Under the pieces are notes generated by a model. The model worked only from the letters and a program-made list of their open reading frames with translations. It was not told where the DNA came from and searched no databases. Made by a program: the position numbers and the translations under genes. From NCBI GenBank assembly GCA_965117025.1, contig OZ220746.1, forward strand, positions 2,232,001 to 2,296,000: a DNA stretch of 64,000 nucleotides, in the 5' to 3' direction. Positions 52,571 to 61,581 of this stretch are shown piece after piece (within the stretch, counting starts at the first letter, position 1; each line of letters opens with the position of its first letter). Source of the DNA: VXPQ01 sp965117025. GTDB lineage: Bacteria > Bacteroidota > Rhodothermia > Rhodothermales > VXPQ01.

Positions 52571-54078
52571 GTGAGAGATTACAAGAACTACAAGAGGATC
52601 TTTTACTAAAGTATCCAGAATCGGACCCCGCGGATGGCGATCCTTGGAAAGATGATGTGTTAAATCGGAAAGATATTGCCGGGAAATTAACAAATATGAT
52701 TCGTAATCAATCCGAATCGATTGTAATAGGTTTGCACGGAGATTGGGGAACCGGGAAGACATTTTTGCTGAAACGATGGCAATGTGATTTGGAAAAAGAA
52801 GGCACCAAGGCGATTTATTTTAATGCGTGGGAAGATGATTTTATCGATGATCCATTCATTGCAATAATTGGTCAACTGAGAAAATTTTTCGAAAAAAATA
52901 ATATTCAAGAAAAGGATATAAAGAGATTTGAGAAGATAGCAAAATCATTGATAGTAAAAAATGTAAAAAATATGCTGGAAAGACATATTGGCATAATAAT
53001 CCCTGATGATATAGAAGAAGAATTTGGAAATAAAAGATTGAACACTTATCTGCAACAAAAAGAAGAAAGAGAAGAATTCAAAGATTGTCTGAGTGAATTG
53101 TCTTCCGGGGGTATCAAAAAAAATGGAACACAATATCCTTTGGTTTTTATTATCGATGAGCTCGATAGATGTCGTCCCATATTTGCCATAGAATTATTAG
53201 AGAACGTAAAACACATTTTCGATGTTGACAATGTAGTTTTTGTTTTTGGCCTGAATCGCAATGAATTATGCAATTCGATAAAATCCATTTATGGAAGTAT
53301 TAATGCAAATACATATCTCAGAAGATTTTTTGATTTGGAATTAAGTGTTCCTGAACCTGACTACACTAAATTTTATTTGGATCGAATTGAAAAACAAAAA
53401 GTTACATCATTTTTCCGCGGAGTGGCAGATGTCACTGTTAATCAATGGTTTCAAAATGCTTTTAATTATTTCGGAGAATATTTCGCTTGTGTTTCAAAAA
53501 ATGCTGGTTTGTCATTGAGAGATGTTGAACATTGTATAAAAATGATAATATTTGCTGCTAAAAATATGAATGTGGATAGTTATCTATCACCAATCTTGCT
53601 TTCCATTATGGTTTTGCTAAGATTGAAAAAACCTAATCTCTATCGGGACTTCATTAACGGGAAATGTCTTGGTTGTGAAGTCGTTGATTACCTTGACCAA
53701 TTGTTCTTTAAGAACACAATCCAGGATCAAGACATTACAGATTCTACTAAGGAAATTTTTTATTTAGTAGAGGCTGAATTATATCTGAGTAGTGAAAGTA
53801 CTACATATAATCCTCGTTATCATATGTCTGACGAACGTATTCCGTATGTTTTGAGAGAATTATATAATCTTCGTGATCAAATTGACGCTTCCTCTGCGAA
53901 TACACCTATTGAAATTGAAGATTTTAAGTATTTATCTCGAAGAACAAAAAATTTACCGGATCAAATCAAAATTAATTACCTTATTACCCATATAACTTCA
54001 AAACATAGGCCAGTTGTTAGCCGTAACACTGTACAACATATCGCGGGCTTGATTGATCTTTATCACAAAGTATTATAA
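52567..54078 (+). CDS. KAP-family P-loop NTPase inside the hsd operon
   Basis: A 503-aa KAP NTPase. Walker A is 'GLHGDWGTGKTFLLKRW' (about 58-65), followed by 'YFNAWEDDFIDDPF' and Walker B 'LVFIIDELDRCRPIFA' (about 193-200), all family hallmarks. Classical KAP membrane helices between the Walker motifs are not obvious. The gene is strikingly AT-rich compared with hsdM and hsdR. It overlaps hsdM by 4 nt and hsdS by 1 nt (TAATG), so it is translated with the restriction genes. KAP NTPases are known from several anti-phage contexts; its role here is inferred to be defence-related. Confidence 0.88.
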   Translation: MSERLQELQEDLLLKYPESDPADGDPWKDDVLNRKDIAGKLTNMIRNQSESIVIGLHGDWGTGKTFLLKRWQCDLEKEGTKAIYFNAWEDDFIDDPFIAIIGQLRKFFEKNNIQEKDIKRFEKIAKSLIVKNVKNMLERHIGIIIPDDIEEEFGNKRLNTYLQQKEEREEFKDCLSELSSGGIKKNGTQYPLVFIIDELDRCRPIFAIELLENVKHIFDVDNVVFVFGLNRNELCNSIKSIYGSINANTYLRRFFDLELSVPEPDYTKFYLDRIEKQKVTSFFRGVADVTVNQWFQNAFNYFGEYFACVSKNAGLSLRDVEHCIKMIIFAAKNMNVDSYLSPILLSIMVLLRLKKPNLYRDFINGKCLGCEVVDYLDQLFFKNTIQDQDITDSTKEIFYLVEAELYLSSESTTYNPRYHMSDERIPYVLRELYNLRDQIDASSANTPIEIEDFKYLSRRTKNLPDQIKINYLITHITSKHRPVVSRNTVQHIAGLIDLYHKVL

Positions 54079-55487
54079 TGGCTCCTAATTTTTATTCTGT
54101 AAATACCTCTGAGACTTCTGAGTATAATCCTGCTCTGAGTGTGCCTATCTGTTTTTCCAAATTGGGATATCTGAATTCTATACCGAAGCATTGGAAACTG
54201 CGGAGATTAAAGAACGTTGTCGATATGCGAATTAGTAATGTCGACAAACATGTTAGAGAAAATGAAACCTCGATTCGCCTCTGCAACTACGTAGATGTTT
54301 ACAAGAATGCCTATATCCACGATAAGCTCAATTTTATGCAGGCGACTGCCACTGCTGCTGAAATTCAGCGTTTTCGACTTGAAAAGGATGATGTTCTCAT
54401 CACCAAGGATTCTGAAACATGGGATGATATAGGGGTGCCTGCCTTGGTCACTGAATCTGCATTTGACCTTGTTTCAGGCTATCATTTGGCCTTACTTCGC
54501 CCCCGAACTGATCAGATTGTTGGTGGCTATTTGCATTATGCCTTGCAGAGCCGGGACCTGGCCTATCAATTCCATATCGAGGCCAAAGGTGTAACCAGAT
54601 ACGGCCTTACTCATGCAGGTCTCAAGTCTGTTCAAGTTCCTCTCCCACCCCTCCCCCAACAACACGCCATCGTTTGCTACCTCGACCACGCCAATCGCAA
54701 CATCCGCCGCTACATTGATGCGAAACAGAGATTGATTGGCTTGCTGGAGGAACAGCGCCGAGCAGTCGTTCAACAAGCCGTCACTTGCGGACTCGATCCT
54801 GGTGTACCTCTCAGGCATTCTGGCATATCGTGGCTGGGCGATGTTCCGGTGCACTGGGAAGTTCGGAGCATAAAAACCCTTTTCCGGGAAAAAGACCAAC
54901 GCAGTGGCGACGGTCAAGGTGTGCTTCTCTCACTTACACGTGAGCATGGCATAGTCCCACATGCAAAAGTGGCTACTCGGATGGCGAGTTCTTCAGATTT
55001 GTCGAAGTACAAAGTCTGTTTAAGAGGTGACCTCGTTATGAATCGTATGCAGGCTTGGTCAGGCATGTTCTCGGTCTCATCAGTCGATGGTCTCGTTAGC
55101 CCTGATTACAGCATATTTGTACCAACAAAAATATCTGAAGTTTGTGTCAAGTTTTTCGAGTACTTGTTTAGAATACCTATGTTAGTTGGTGAATTTGCCA
55201 AGCGCTCGAAAGGTATTGGCAGCGGTTTCAATAGGCTATACACCCCCGACTTTGGAGGTGTGCTCATCGCGGCCCCGCCTATTTTCGAACAACACGCTAT
55301 CGTGAAGTATCTCGACAAAGCCACTGCCTCCATCGACACCGCCATCGAGCGCACCCGTCGCCAGATCGAACTCATGGAAGAATACCGCACTCGCCTGATT
55401 TCCGATGTGGTCACCGGCAAGCTCGATGTGCGCGAGGCGGCGGCGCAACTGCCGGAGCACCTTGAGCAGGCAGATAGTAGCCAATGA
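54078..55487 (+). CDS. hsdS: Type I restriction-modification system, specificity subunit
   Basis: A 469-aa HsdS with two target-recognition domains separated by conserved helices. The central region ('LPPLPQQHAIVCYLDHANRN') and the end ('PIFEQHAIVKYLDKATASID') are repeats of each other, as usual. The first TRD opens 'SIPKHWKLRRLKNV' and the second 'DVPVHWEVRSIKTLF'. The N-terminal TRD is AT-richer, in line with domain exchange. It reads the bipartite DNA site for the HsdM/HsdR complex. It overlaps the KAP gene and the small ORF downstream. Confidence 0.92.
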   Translation: MAPNFYSVNTSETSEYNPALSVPICFSKLGYLNSIPKHWKLRRLKNVVDMRISNVDKHVRENETSIRLCNYVDVYKNAYIHDKLNFMQATATAAEIQRFRLEKDDVLITKDSETWDDIGVPALVTESAFDLVSGYHLALLRPRTDQIVGGYLHYALQSRDLAYQFHIEAKGVTRYGLTHAGLKSVQVPLPPLPQQHAIVCYLDHANRNIRRYIDAKQRLIGLLEEQRRAVVQQAVTCGLDPGVPLRHSGISWLGDVPVHWEVRSIKTLFREKDQRSGDGQGVLLSLTREHGIVPHAKVATRMASSSDLSKYKVCLRGDLVMNRMQAWSGMFSVSSVDGLVSPDYSIFVPTKISEVCVKFFEYLFRIPMLVGEFAKRSKGIGSGFNRLYTPDFGGVLIAAPPIFEQHAIVKYLDKATASIDTAIERTRRQIELMEEYRTRLISDVVTGKLDVREAAAQLPEHLEQADSSQ

Positions 55488-55705
55488 CGATGCAGGGCGG
55501 AGCCGGTACCCTGTGGCATCGCTTCGAAATCAATGCGCTGACCGCCCTTGGGTTACCCTGCATCTGGCGAGGAATATCCCCCGTGCAAGTGCAATGCTCC
55601 CAAGTCCATGCCGCGTTTCTGGAGATTGCGCTCGCTTTCTCCAAGGTCGAATTGCACAAGGATGCAGGGGGATTACGTGCGCTTGCAATTCATCGTTTTG
55701 AGTAA
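55484..55705 (+). CDS. Small ORF coupled to hsdS
   Basis: A 73-aa frame starting MTMQGGAGTLWHRFEINALT. Its ATG overlaps the hsdS stop (ATGA), and its end runs into the 22-bp palindrome array. No family is recognised. It may be a genuine small protein of the restriction operon or the remnant of a longer gene. Confidence 0.45.
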   Translation: MTMQGGAGTLWHRFEINALTALGLPCIWRGISPVQVQCSQVHAAFLEIALAFSKVELHKDAGGLRALAIHRFE

Positions 55706-55775
55706 AAACTACTCCGAAATGGAGTAGAAATTACTCCAAAAAGGAGTAATTTCTACTCAAAAGGGGTAAAAACGG
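55700..55775. repeat. 22-bp-period array of GAGTA-N5-TACTC palindromes
   Basis: Three palindromes GAGTA-AAAAC-TACTC, GAGTA-GAAAT-TACTC and GAGTA-ATTTC-TACTC begin at 55700, 55722 and 55744, exactly 22 bp (two helical turns) apart; a fourth, partial unit follows. Units two and three also form a perfect 16-bp stem (GAGTAGAAATTACTCC / GGAGTAATTTCTACTC) around AAAAA. The alternative stem CTACTCC/GGAGTAG excludes it. On the minus strand that smaller stem is followed by TTTTT. It lies before hsdR and may be an operator array, an attenuator or a terminator. Confidence 0.85.
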
Positions 55776-55951
55776 ACTATCTCTATCTTCCAATTTTTCA
55801 CGAGAACTGTTGATGCGCGCCGACGAGAGTAGGTGTGTTCAATGGCCTTGACCAATCCGGCAAATCCTTGGACTAACGGTAATTCCGCCGGGCATTCCAT
55901 AAATTTGGGCACCATAATTCATGATTTACGCCTGAGCGGCAACAATCTCCC

Positions 55952-58948
55952 ATGCCTACTGATACCTCCGAACGCGGCCTTGAGCGCCTGATCTGCATGG
56001 CGCTGACGGGGGAACCGTGCGATCCAGTGCAGGAAGGCATGGTGCGGGAGCGTTCGGCAACCTACAGCGCCGGCTGGGTTTGCAGCGATCCCCGGGACTA
56101 CGACCGCGAGTACTGTGTAGACTTGGCCCAGCTATCCGCTTTCCTGCAGGAAACGCAGCCGGAAATTGCTTCCTCGCTTAATCTCCATGACGATAATCCG
56201 GCCCGGCGCAAATTTCTGGCTCGACTCGAAGGTTGTATCACCAAACAGGGCACGATCCATGCGCTGCGTAATGGCGTAAAGCACGGCCCGCACCAGATCG
56301 ATCTTTTCTACGGCGCTCCCTCGCCGGAAAATGTTGCTGCCCAGAAACGCTATCGCAAGAACCGCTTCAGCGTAACCCGCCAGCTTCGCTACAGCCTCGA
56401 CAACACGCAATTGGCGCTGGACCTGTGCCTGTTCGTCAACGGGCTTCCGATCGCCACCTTCGAACTGAAAAACAGTTTGACCAAGCAGACCGTGGAGGAT
56501 GCGGTCGAACAGTACAAACGGGATCGCAATCCGCGTGAAAAACTTTTCGCGTTCGGACGCTGCATGGCGCATTTCGCGGTGGACGATCACCAGGTTCAAT
56601 TTTGCACGCACCTCAACGGCAAGGCTTCGTGGTTTCTTCCCTTCAACAGGGGGTGGAACGACGGGGCAGGCAATCCCCCGAACCCCGATGGGCTGAAGAC
56701 AGACTATCTGTGGAAGGAGATTTTCACCCGAGACAGCCTTACCAACATCATAGAGAACTACGCGCAGATCGTCGAAACAGGAAACCGGAAGACCGGGCGC
56801 AAGAAGGCCATGCAGATATGGCCCCGTTTCCATCAACTCGACGTAGTGCGCAAACTCCTGAAGGACGTTTCACAAAACGGTGCGGGACGGCGCTATCTCA
56901 TTCAGCACTCCGCCGGGAGCGGCAAGTCGAACTCCATAGCGTGGCTGGCGCACCAGCTCACCGAGCTTCATAAGGAGGATGCCCCGGTTTTCGATTCGAT
57001 CATCGTCGTAACAGACCGCCGCATTCTGGACCGGCAGATTCGGGATACCATCAGGCAATTCGCTCAGGTCGGCGCTATCGTAGGCCATGCGGAGCGATCC
57101 AGCAATCTGCGGGAATTCATCGAATCGGGGAGAAAAATCATTATTTCCACGGTGCAGAAATTCCCGTTCATTCTGGACGAGATCGGTAACGAACACCGGG
57201 GCCGCCGTTTCGCCATCATCATCGACGAGGCGCATTCCAGCCAAGGCGGGCGGACCACTGCGGCCATGTCGCAGTCGCTTTCCGAACTCGACGCCGCCAG
57301 CGAGGACGAGACGACCGAGGACAAGATCAACCGGATTATGGAGGCCAAAAAACTCCTTACCAACGCCAGTTACTTCGCTTTTACCGCTACGCCCAAGAAC
57401 AAGACTCTGGAGATATTCGGAGAGCCGTCTCCCCAGCCCGACGGTACGGTGAAACACCTGCCCTTCCACAGTTACACCATGAAGCAAGCGATCCAGGAGG
57501 GTTTCATCGTGGATGTACTTGGGCATTACACTCCGGTCAACAGTTATTACCGCCTCGTCAAGACAATAGAGGGCGATCCGAAATTCGACACGCGACGCGC
57601 CCGGAAGAAACTGCGCCGGTACGTTGAAAACCATGACTATGCCATTCGCCTCAAGGCCGAAATCATGGTGGATCATTTCCACGAACAGGTCATCGATCGC
57701 AGAAGGATAGGCGGAGAGGCCCGCGCCATGGTAGTGACGGGCAGCATCAAGCGGGCCATCCGGTATTATCGCGCTATCGAAGCGTATCTGCCGGAACGCA
57801 AAAGCCCGTACCGAGCCATTGTCGCATTCTCCGGTGAACACGAGTATGACGGCGAAAACGTCACCGAGGCCTCTCTGAACGGTTTTTCGTCGAACCATAT
57901 TGCGGACAAGATCAAGGAGGACCCGTACCGTTTCCTGGTCTGCGCAGACAAGTTCCAGACCGGCTACGACGAACCGCTGCTGCATACCATGTACGTGGAC
58001 AAGGTGCTGTCCGGCGTCAAGGCGGTGCAGACGCTTTCAAGACTGAACCGGGCGCATCCGAAGAAACACGACGCCTTCGTGCTCGACTTCGCCAACGATA
58101 CCGATACGATAGAACGGGCATTCTCGGACTATTACCGGACTACCATCCTTGCCGACGAAACGGATGCGAACAAACTTCACGACCTGCAGGCTGCGCTGGA
58201 TGGCTATCAGGTGTACGCCCCGACAGATATAGACAACCTGGTCGAACGCTATCTTGCCGGGGCCGAACGTGACCAACTCGATCCGATTCTCGACCGCTGC
58301 GTGGAGACGTACCGAGAGGAACTGGACGAGGACGGGCAGGTCGATTTCAAGGGCAAGGCGAAAGGATTCCTCCGGGCCTACGAATTTCTCGCCTCCATTT
58401 TGCCCTACACGCATGCCGAGTGGGAGAAACGCTCCATTTTCCTGAATTTCCTTGTGCCCAAACTGCCGGCGCCTGTCGAAGAAGACCTGTCCAAAGGCAT
58501 TCTGGGTTCCATAGATATGGACAGTTACCGTGTGGAGAAACAGGCGACGCGGGCCATACGGCTCCCGGACGACGATGGAGAAATCGAGCCGGTTCCCACA
58601 TCGGGCGGCGGTCTCAGGTCCGAACCGGATATGGATCCGTTATCGATCATCCTTCAGGAATTCAACGATCTGTTCGGAGGCATTTCCTGGAATGATGCGG
58701 ATCGGGTTCGGAAACTGATTACGGAAGACATTCCCGACCGGGTTGCGCAGGATGAAAACTACCGGAACGCCAGGGAAAATGCGGACAAGCAGAACGCCCG
58801 CATCGAACACGATGAGGCGCTGGGGCGCGTAATGATCGCCTTGCTGCAGGACGACACGCAACTGTTCGGACAGTTCCAGGACAACGATTCTTTCCGAAAA
58901 TGGCTGTCCGAGAAAGTTTTTGCATTGACGTACGGGCCGGACTTGTAG
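55952..58948 (+). CDS. hsdR: Type I restriction enzyme, endonuclease/translocase subunit
   Basis: A 998-aa HsdR. The N-terminal PD-(D/E)xK nuclease core includes 'HQIDLFYGAPSPEN' and 'PIATFELKNSL'. The SF2 motor has Walker A 'IQHSAGSGKSNSIAWLA' (about 319-327), 'IIIDEAHSSQGG' (about 425) and 'YFAFTATPKNKTLE'. Motif VI is near 'QTLSRLNRAHPKKHD'. It pulls unmodified DNA and cuts at a distance. It is separated from the rest of the operon by 246 bp holding the palindrome array, so it may be regulated separately. Confidence 0.94.
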   Translation: MPTDTSERGLERLICMALTGEPCDPVQEGMVRERSATYSAGWVCSDPRDYDREYCVDLAQLSAFLQETQPEIASSLNLHDDNPARRKFLARLEGCITKQGTIHALRNGVKHGPHQIDLFYGAPSPENVAAQKRYRKNRFSVTRQLRYSLDNTQLALDLCLFVNGLPIATFELKNSLTKQTVEDAVEQYKRDRNPREKLFAFGRCMAHFAVDDHQVQFCTHLNGKASWFLPFNRGWNDGAGNPPNPDGLKTDYLWKEIFTRDSLTNIIENYAQIVETGNRKTGRKKAMQIWPRFHQLDVVRKLLKDVSQNGAGRRYLIQHSAGSGKSNSIAWLAHQLTELHKEDAPVFDSIIVVTDRRILDRQIRDTIRQFAQVGAIVGHAERSSNLREFIESGRKIIISTVQKFPFILDEIGNEHRGRRFAIIIDEAHSSQGGRTTAAMSQSLSELDAASEDETTEDKINRIMEAKKLLTNASYFAFTATPKNKTLEIFGEPSPQPDGTVKHLPFHSYTMKQAIQEGFIVDVLGHYTPVNSYYRLVKTIEGDPKFDTRRARKKLRRYVENHDYAIRLKAEIMVDHFHEQVIDRRRIGGEARAMVVTGSIKRAIRYYRAIEAYLPERKSPYRAIVAFSGEHEYDGENVTEASLNGFSSNHIADKIKEDPYRFLVCADKFQTGYDEPLLHTMYVDKVLSGVKAVQTLSRLNRAHPKKHDAFVLDFANDTDTIERAFSDYYRTTILADETDANKLHDLQAALDGYQVYAPTDIDNLVERYLAGAERDQLDPILDRCVETYREELDEDGQVDFKGKAKGFLRAYEFLASILPYTHAEWEKRSIFLNFLVPKLPAPVEEDLSKGILGSIDMDSYRVEKQATRAIRLPDDDGEIEPVPTSGGGLRSEPDMDPLSIILQEFNDLFGGISWNDADRVRKLITEDIPDRVAQDENYRNARENADKQNARIEHDEALGRVMIALLQDDTQLFGQFQDNDSFRKWLSEKVFALTYGPDL

Positions 58949-59001
58949 ATTTCTTCATGAGAGTTGTCTCATTGATGCGCCAGGAAGTACACTGAAGCCC
59001 C

Positions 59002-59460
59002 ATGAAAATTTATACGCTTGAGCGCACGGAGATCCTGCCTGTTACGATAGAAGAAGCCTGGGAATTCTTCTCCAATCCGCATAATCTTCCAAAGATTACT
59101 CCTCCGGAACTCAACCTGCGGATCACTTCCGGGGCGGAGCGGGAAATATATCCCGGCATGATCATCACGTATTCCGTAACGCCTTTTCTTTTTATCCGGA
59201 GCGGTTGGGCGACGGAAATAACCGCCGTGGATGCGCTGCGGTATTTCGTGGACGAGCAGCGGTTCGGGCCCTACAGATTCTGGCACCACAAGCACTTCTT
59301 CGCCGATGCGGGGCAGAAAACGGAAGTGCGGGATCTGGTGCACTATGCCTTGCCATTCGATCCGTTGGGCAGGCCGGCCCATTCGCTTTTCGTACGAAGA
59401 AAGCTGGATGCGATCTTTGATTACCGGAGTGAACGGTTGAGGTCCTTGTTTGGGGGTTGA
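59002..59460 (+). CDS. SRPBCC-family protein
   Basis: A 152-aa protein of the START/SRPBCC fold. The pattern 'EILPVTIEEAWEFFSNPHN' then 'LPKITPPELNLRITSG' is typical of bacterial SRPBCC (polyketide cyclase/dehydrase-like) proteins; the end has 'DYRSERLRSLFGG'. These bind hydrophobic ligands; no enzyme role can be stated. It stands between the type I system and the Gabija-like pair. Confidence 0.85.
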   Translation: MKIYTLERTEILPVTIEEAWEFFSNPHNLPKITPPELNLRITSGAEREIYPGMIITYSVTPFLFIRSGWATEITAVDALRYFVDEQRFGPYRFWHHKHFFADAGQKTEVRDLVHYALPFDPLGRPAHSLFVRRKLDAIFDYRSERLRSLFGG

Positions 59461-59513
59461 AGGGGGATGGGGAGCGAAAAGGGGAAGACGATTGCTAATG
59501 TCGATGAGTGATC

Positions 59514-61577
59514 TCATTTCCTCCAATGTGGTGTTCCTTCGACGAGTTCGGCAATACTCCAGCCTCTTTCCATTAGGGTCGCGAGACTTTTGTCAATAGC
59601 TGTTTGATTACTACCTAACGCTGAATGTGGCACAGCAAGACAAAGCAAATGGCTGGGCCGTGTTATTGCCACGTATGTATGCAGAAGTCGTTGGTAGTTC
59701 CGCTTTCCCTCCCCTTTTCCATTGGACTTTTTACCCACGAGCCATGGCATGATTTGCTTTGCAGAATGATCATGCCAATAGGTGCTCAACAAGAGTGTAG
59801 CGAGATGAGTTTGACCTTTTACGGAATGGATTGAGCCCAAACGAATGTCAATGTTTCTGGTGCCATCACTGACACGAAAGACGTTTAGGCCAGAATCATC
59901 GGATAGAGAGGGTTCCATTCTCTTCAGAAGAAGAGCATCTTGTGGCCATTCCAAGAACTCCTTTGGTTCGTTTCTATCCGCTCCTTCCCGGCAGAGGGCA
60001 GAGGCTACGGTAACAATATCCTCTGCATGGGTTGTCCAGTTGTCTTCCGAAAGGACAGTTCTATCAATTAGGAAACGCCTAAGCACTCCCCGATAGGTCA
60101 TCAGTGCATCGGTATTGCTCTCAAGTACCTCTAAGATTGCACGGTGCGTACGTGTTTTGCGCTTCAGATTGCCAATGTTACCCAATAGCCTTGCCAGTTC
60201 AACAATCCCCGAAGCGATTTGCTCAACACCGGGCGATAATGCCTTGTTTTCGGTGACCAGCCCCTGCGCCATATAAATGTACTGGGCCAGTGTCGGGGGA
60301 TAGGGGTTCTGACGGGGTGTTTCAACAGAATAATTGCTCCAGTAATGGCCAACCGACTTCGGGTACTGGTGATGCCCAGACGTAACATCAGAATCATTTT
60401 GGTGAACATGGCCGACCGCTACGATAGAGCCTTTAGCCAAGGTTTCGTCGCCAAACACCGAGAGTACATGTTTACCATAGGTTTCAAGTACATCGTTGGT
60501 ATCGTTATCCGGAAACACAATGATCGCGTGCTTATTCTCTTGGTCTTCCGAGTTTATCCATCCGGGGCCAACACCACATAGCCCATCTTGGCCCACTGGG
60601 TTCGCGGCGAATGGCGAAGCAAACTTGGCGATTTCGACACCAAAACGGTAACTATTAGGAATTTCCAGATAGTGGTCTGTTTCAGAATCAGGGAAATCCG
60701 CCGTTTCATTAGGGTCTGCCCCCGTCGAGTCAAAGATTCTCTGATTGGGGTCGCCAAGTCTCTGGACAATAATTTTGTCGGATTCTCGAGGAAAAACTGT
60801 ATTTAGTAAAGGAGCCTGTTGCTTGGAGGTGTCCTGCATTTCGTCAAGAATAACCAGTGGGAACCTGTGCGCGAGCCAGAGAGGAACAGCCTCGTAGTCT
60901 TCAAGAAGAGCGTTTGCCCAGACAAACATTTCATCATGACAGAAGTAACCAGCTTTTGCAGTTTCTTTTATCGCAAGCTCGGCATTCTGGTAGCTTGGTT
61001 TGGATTGTTGTGCCGGAAAAGGCTTGTCAGGCTTGTCAATAAGGTTGAAATTTAAATGTCGATCACAGATTCGGAGTTTGTTGAAGCTACTCTGCCTATT
61101 CGACAGAAAATATTGAAGCTTATAATATTTCCTTTCTCCTAATACCCTGCGGCGCTCGGCCGTTGTAGCATCATTGTCGATCGTTGGAGATGGCTCGCCT
61201 TCCGAATGCAACCAAGGGAGGGCCAGAAAGCGATTTACAAAACTGTGTATAGTGCCGATGAAGTGAGGGTATGTGAGAAGACGTTGCCCAACAACTGTTC
61301 TTCCAAGGCGATGCTCGATCTGTTCACGGGCAACGTTAGTATGTGACAGGACACAAATACCCTTAGTCCGGTGGGGCCAATTTTTGGCAAGAAGGGCGAG
61401 TTTGGCGACGATGAGCGTCGTCTTGCCACTGCCCGGGCACGCCGAAACATCGACAGTTGTTCGGTGCTTCAGATATGCCCGCTGGGATTCGTCGAATGTG
61501 TCGAACCCCAACAGCGAGCAAACCCAATCGATGTCATCGTCGGTGATTTCGGGAATCAGGAATTTTGCATCAGCCAT
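59514..61577 (-). CDS. UvrD-like SF1 helicase (GajB-like)
   Basis: A 687-aa superfamily 1 helicase. Motif I is 'VSACPGSGKTTLIVAKLA' (about 46-53), motif Ia 'CVLSHTNVAREQIEHRLG', motif II 'LVILDEMQDTSKQQ', motif III 'QRLGDPNQRIFD', and motifs V-VI 'IHSVKGQTHLATLLL' and 'HTYVAITRPSHLLCLA'. The stop of the OLD nuclease gene lies 4 bp upstream of its start, so the two are co-transcribed with the nuclease first, as in Gabija (gajA-gajB). It is longer than classical GajB of about 500 aa, so this is a Gabija-like variant. Confidence 0.88.
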   Translation of the reverse strand: MADAKFLIPEITDDDIDWVCSLLGFDTFDESQRAYLKHRTTVDVSACPGSGKTTLIVAKLALLAKNWPHRTKGICVLSHTNVAREQIEHRLGRTVVGQRLLTYPHFIGTIHSFVNRFLALPWLHSEGEPSPTIDNDATTAERRRVLGERKYYKLQYFLSNRQSSFNKLRICDRHLNFNLIDKPDKPFPAQQSKPSYQNAELAIKETAKAGYFCHDEMFVWANALLEDYEAVPLWLAHRFPLVILDEMQDTSKQQAPLLNTVFPRESDKIIVQRLGDPNQRIFDSTGADPNETADFPDSETDHYLEIPNSYRFGVEIAKFASPFAANPVGQDGLCGVGPGWINSEDQENKHAIIVFPDNDTNDVLETYGKHVLSVFGDETLAKGSIVAVGHVHQNDSDVTSGHHQYPKSVGHYWSNYSVETPRQNPYPPTLAQYIYMAQGLVTENKALSPGVEQIASGIVELARLLGNIGNLKRKTRTHRAILEVLESNTDALMTYRGVLRRFLIDRTVLSEDNWTTHAEDIVTVASALCREGADRNEPKEFLEWPQDALLLKRMEPSLSDDSGLNVFRVSDGTRNIDIRLGSIHSVKGQTHLATLLLSTYWHDHSAKQIMPWLVGKKSNGKGEGKRNYQRLLHTYVAITRPSHLLCLAVPHSALGSNQTAIDKSLATLMERGWSIAELVEGTPHWRK

Positions 61578-61581
61578 TGAC

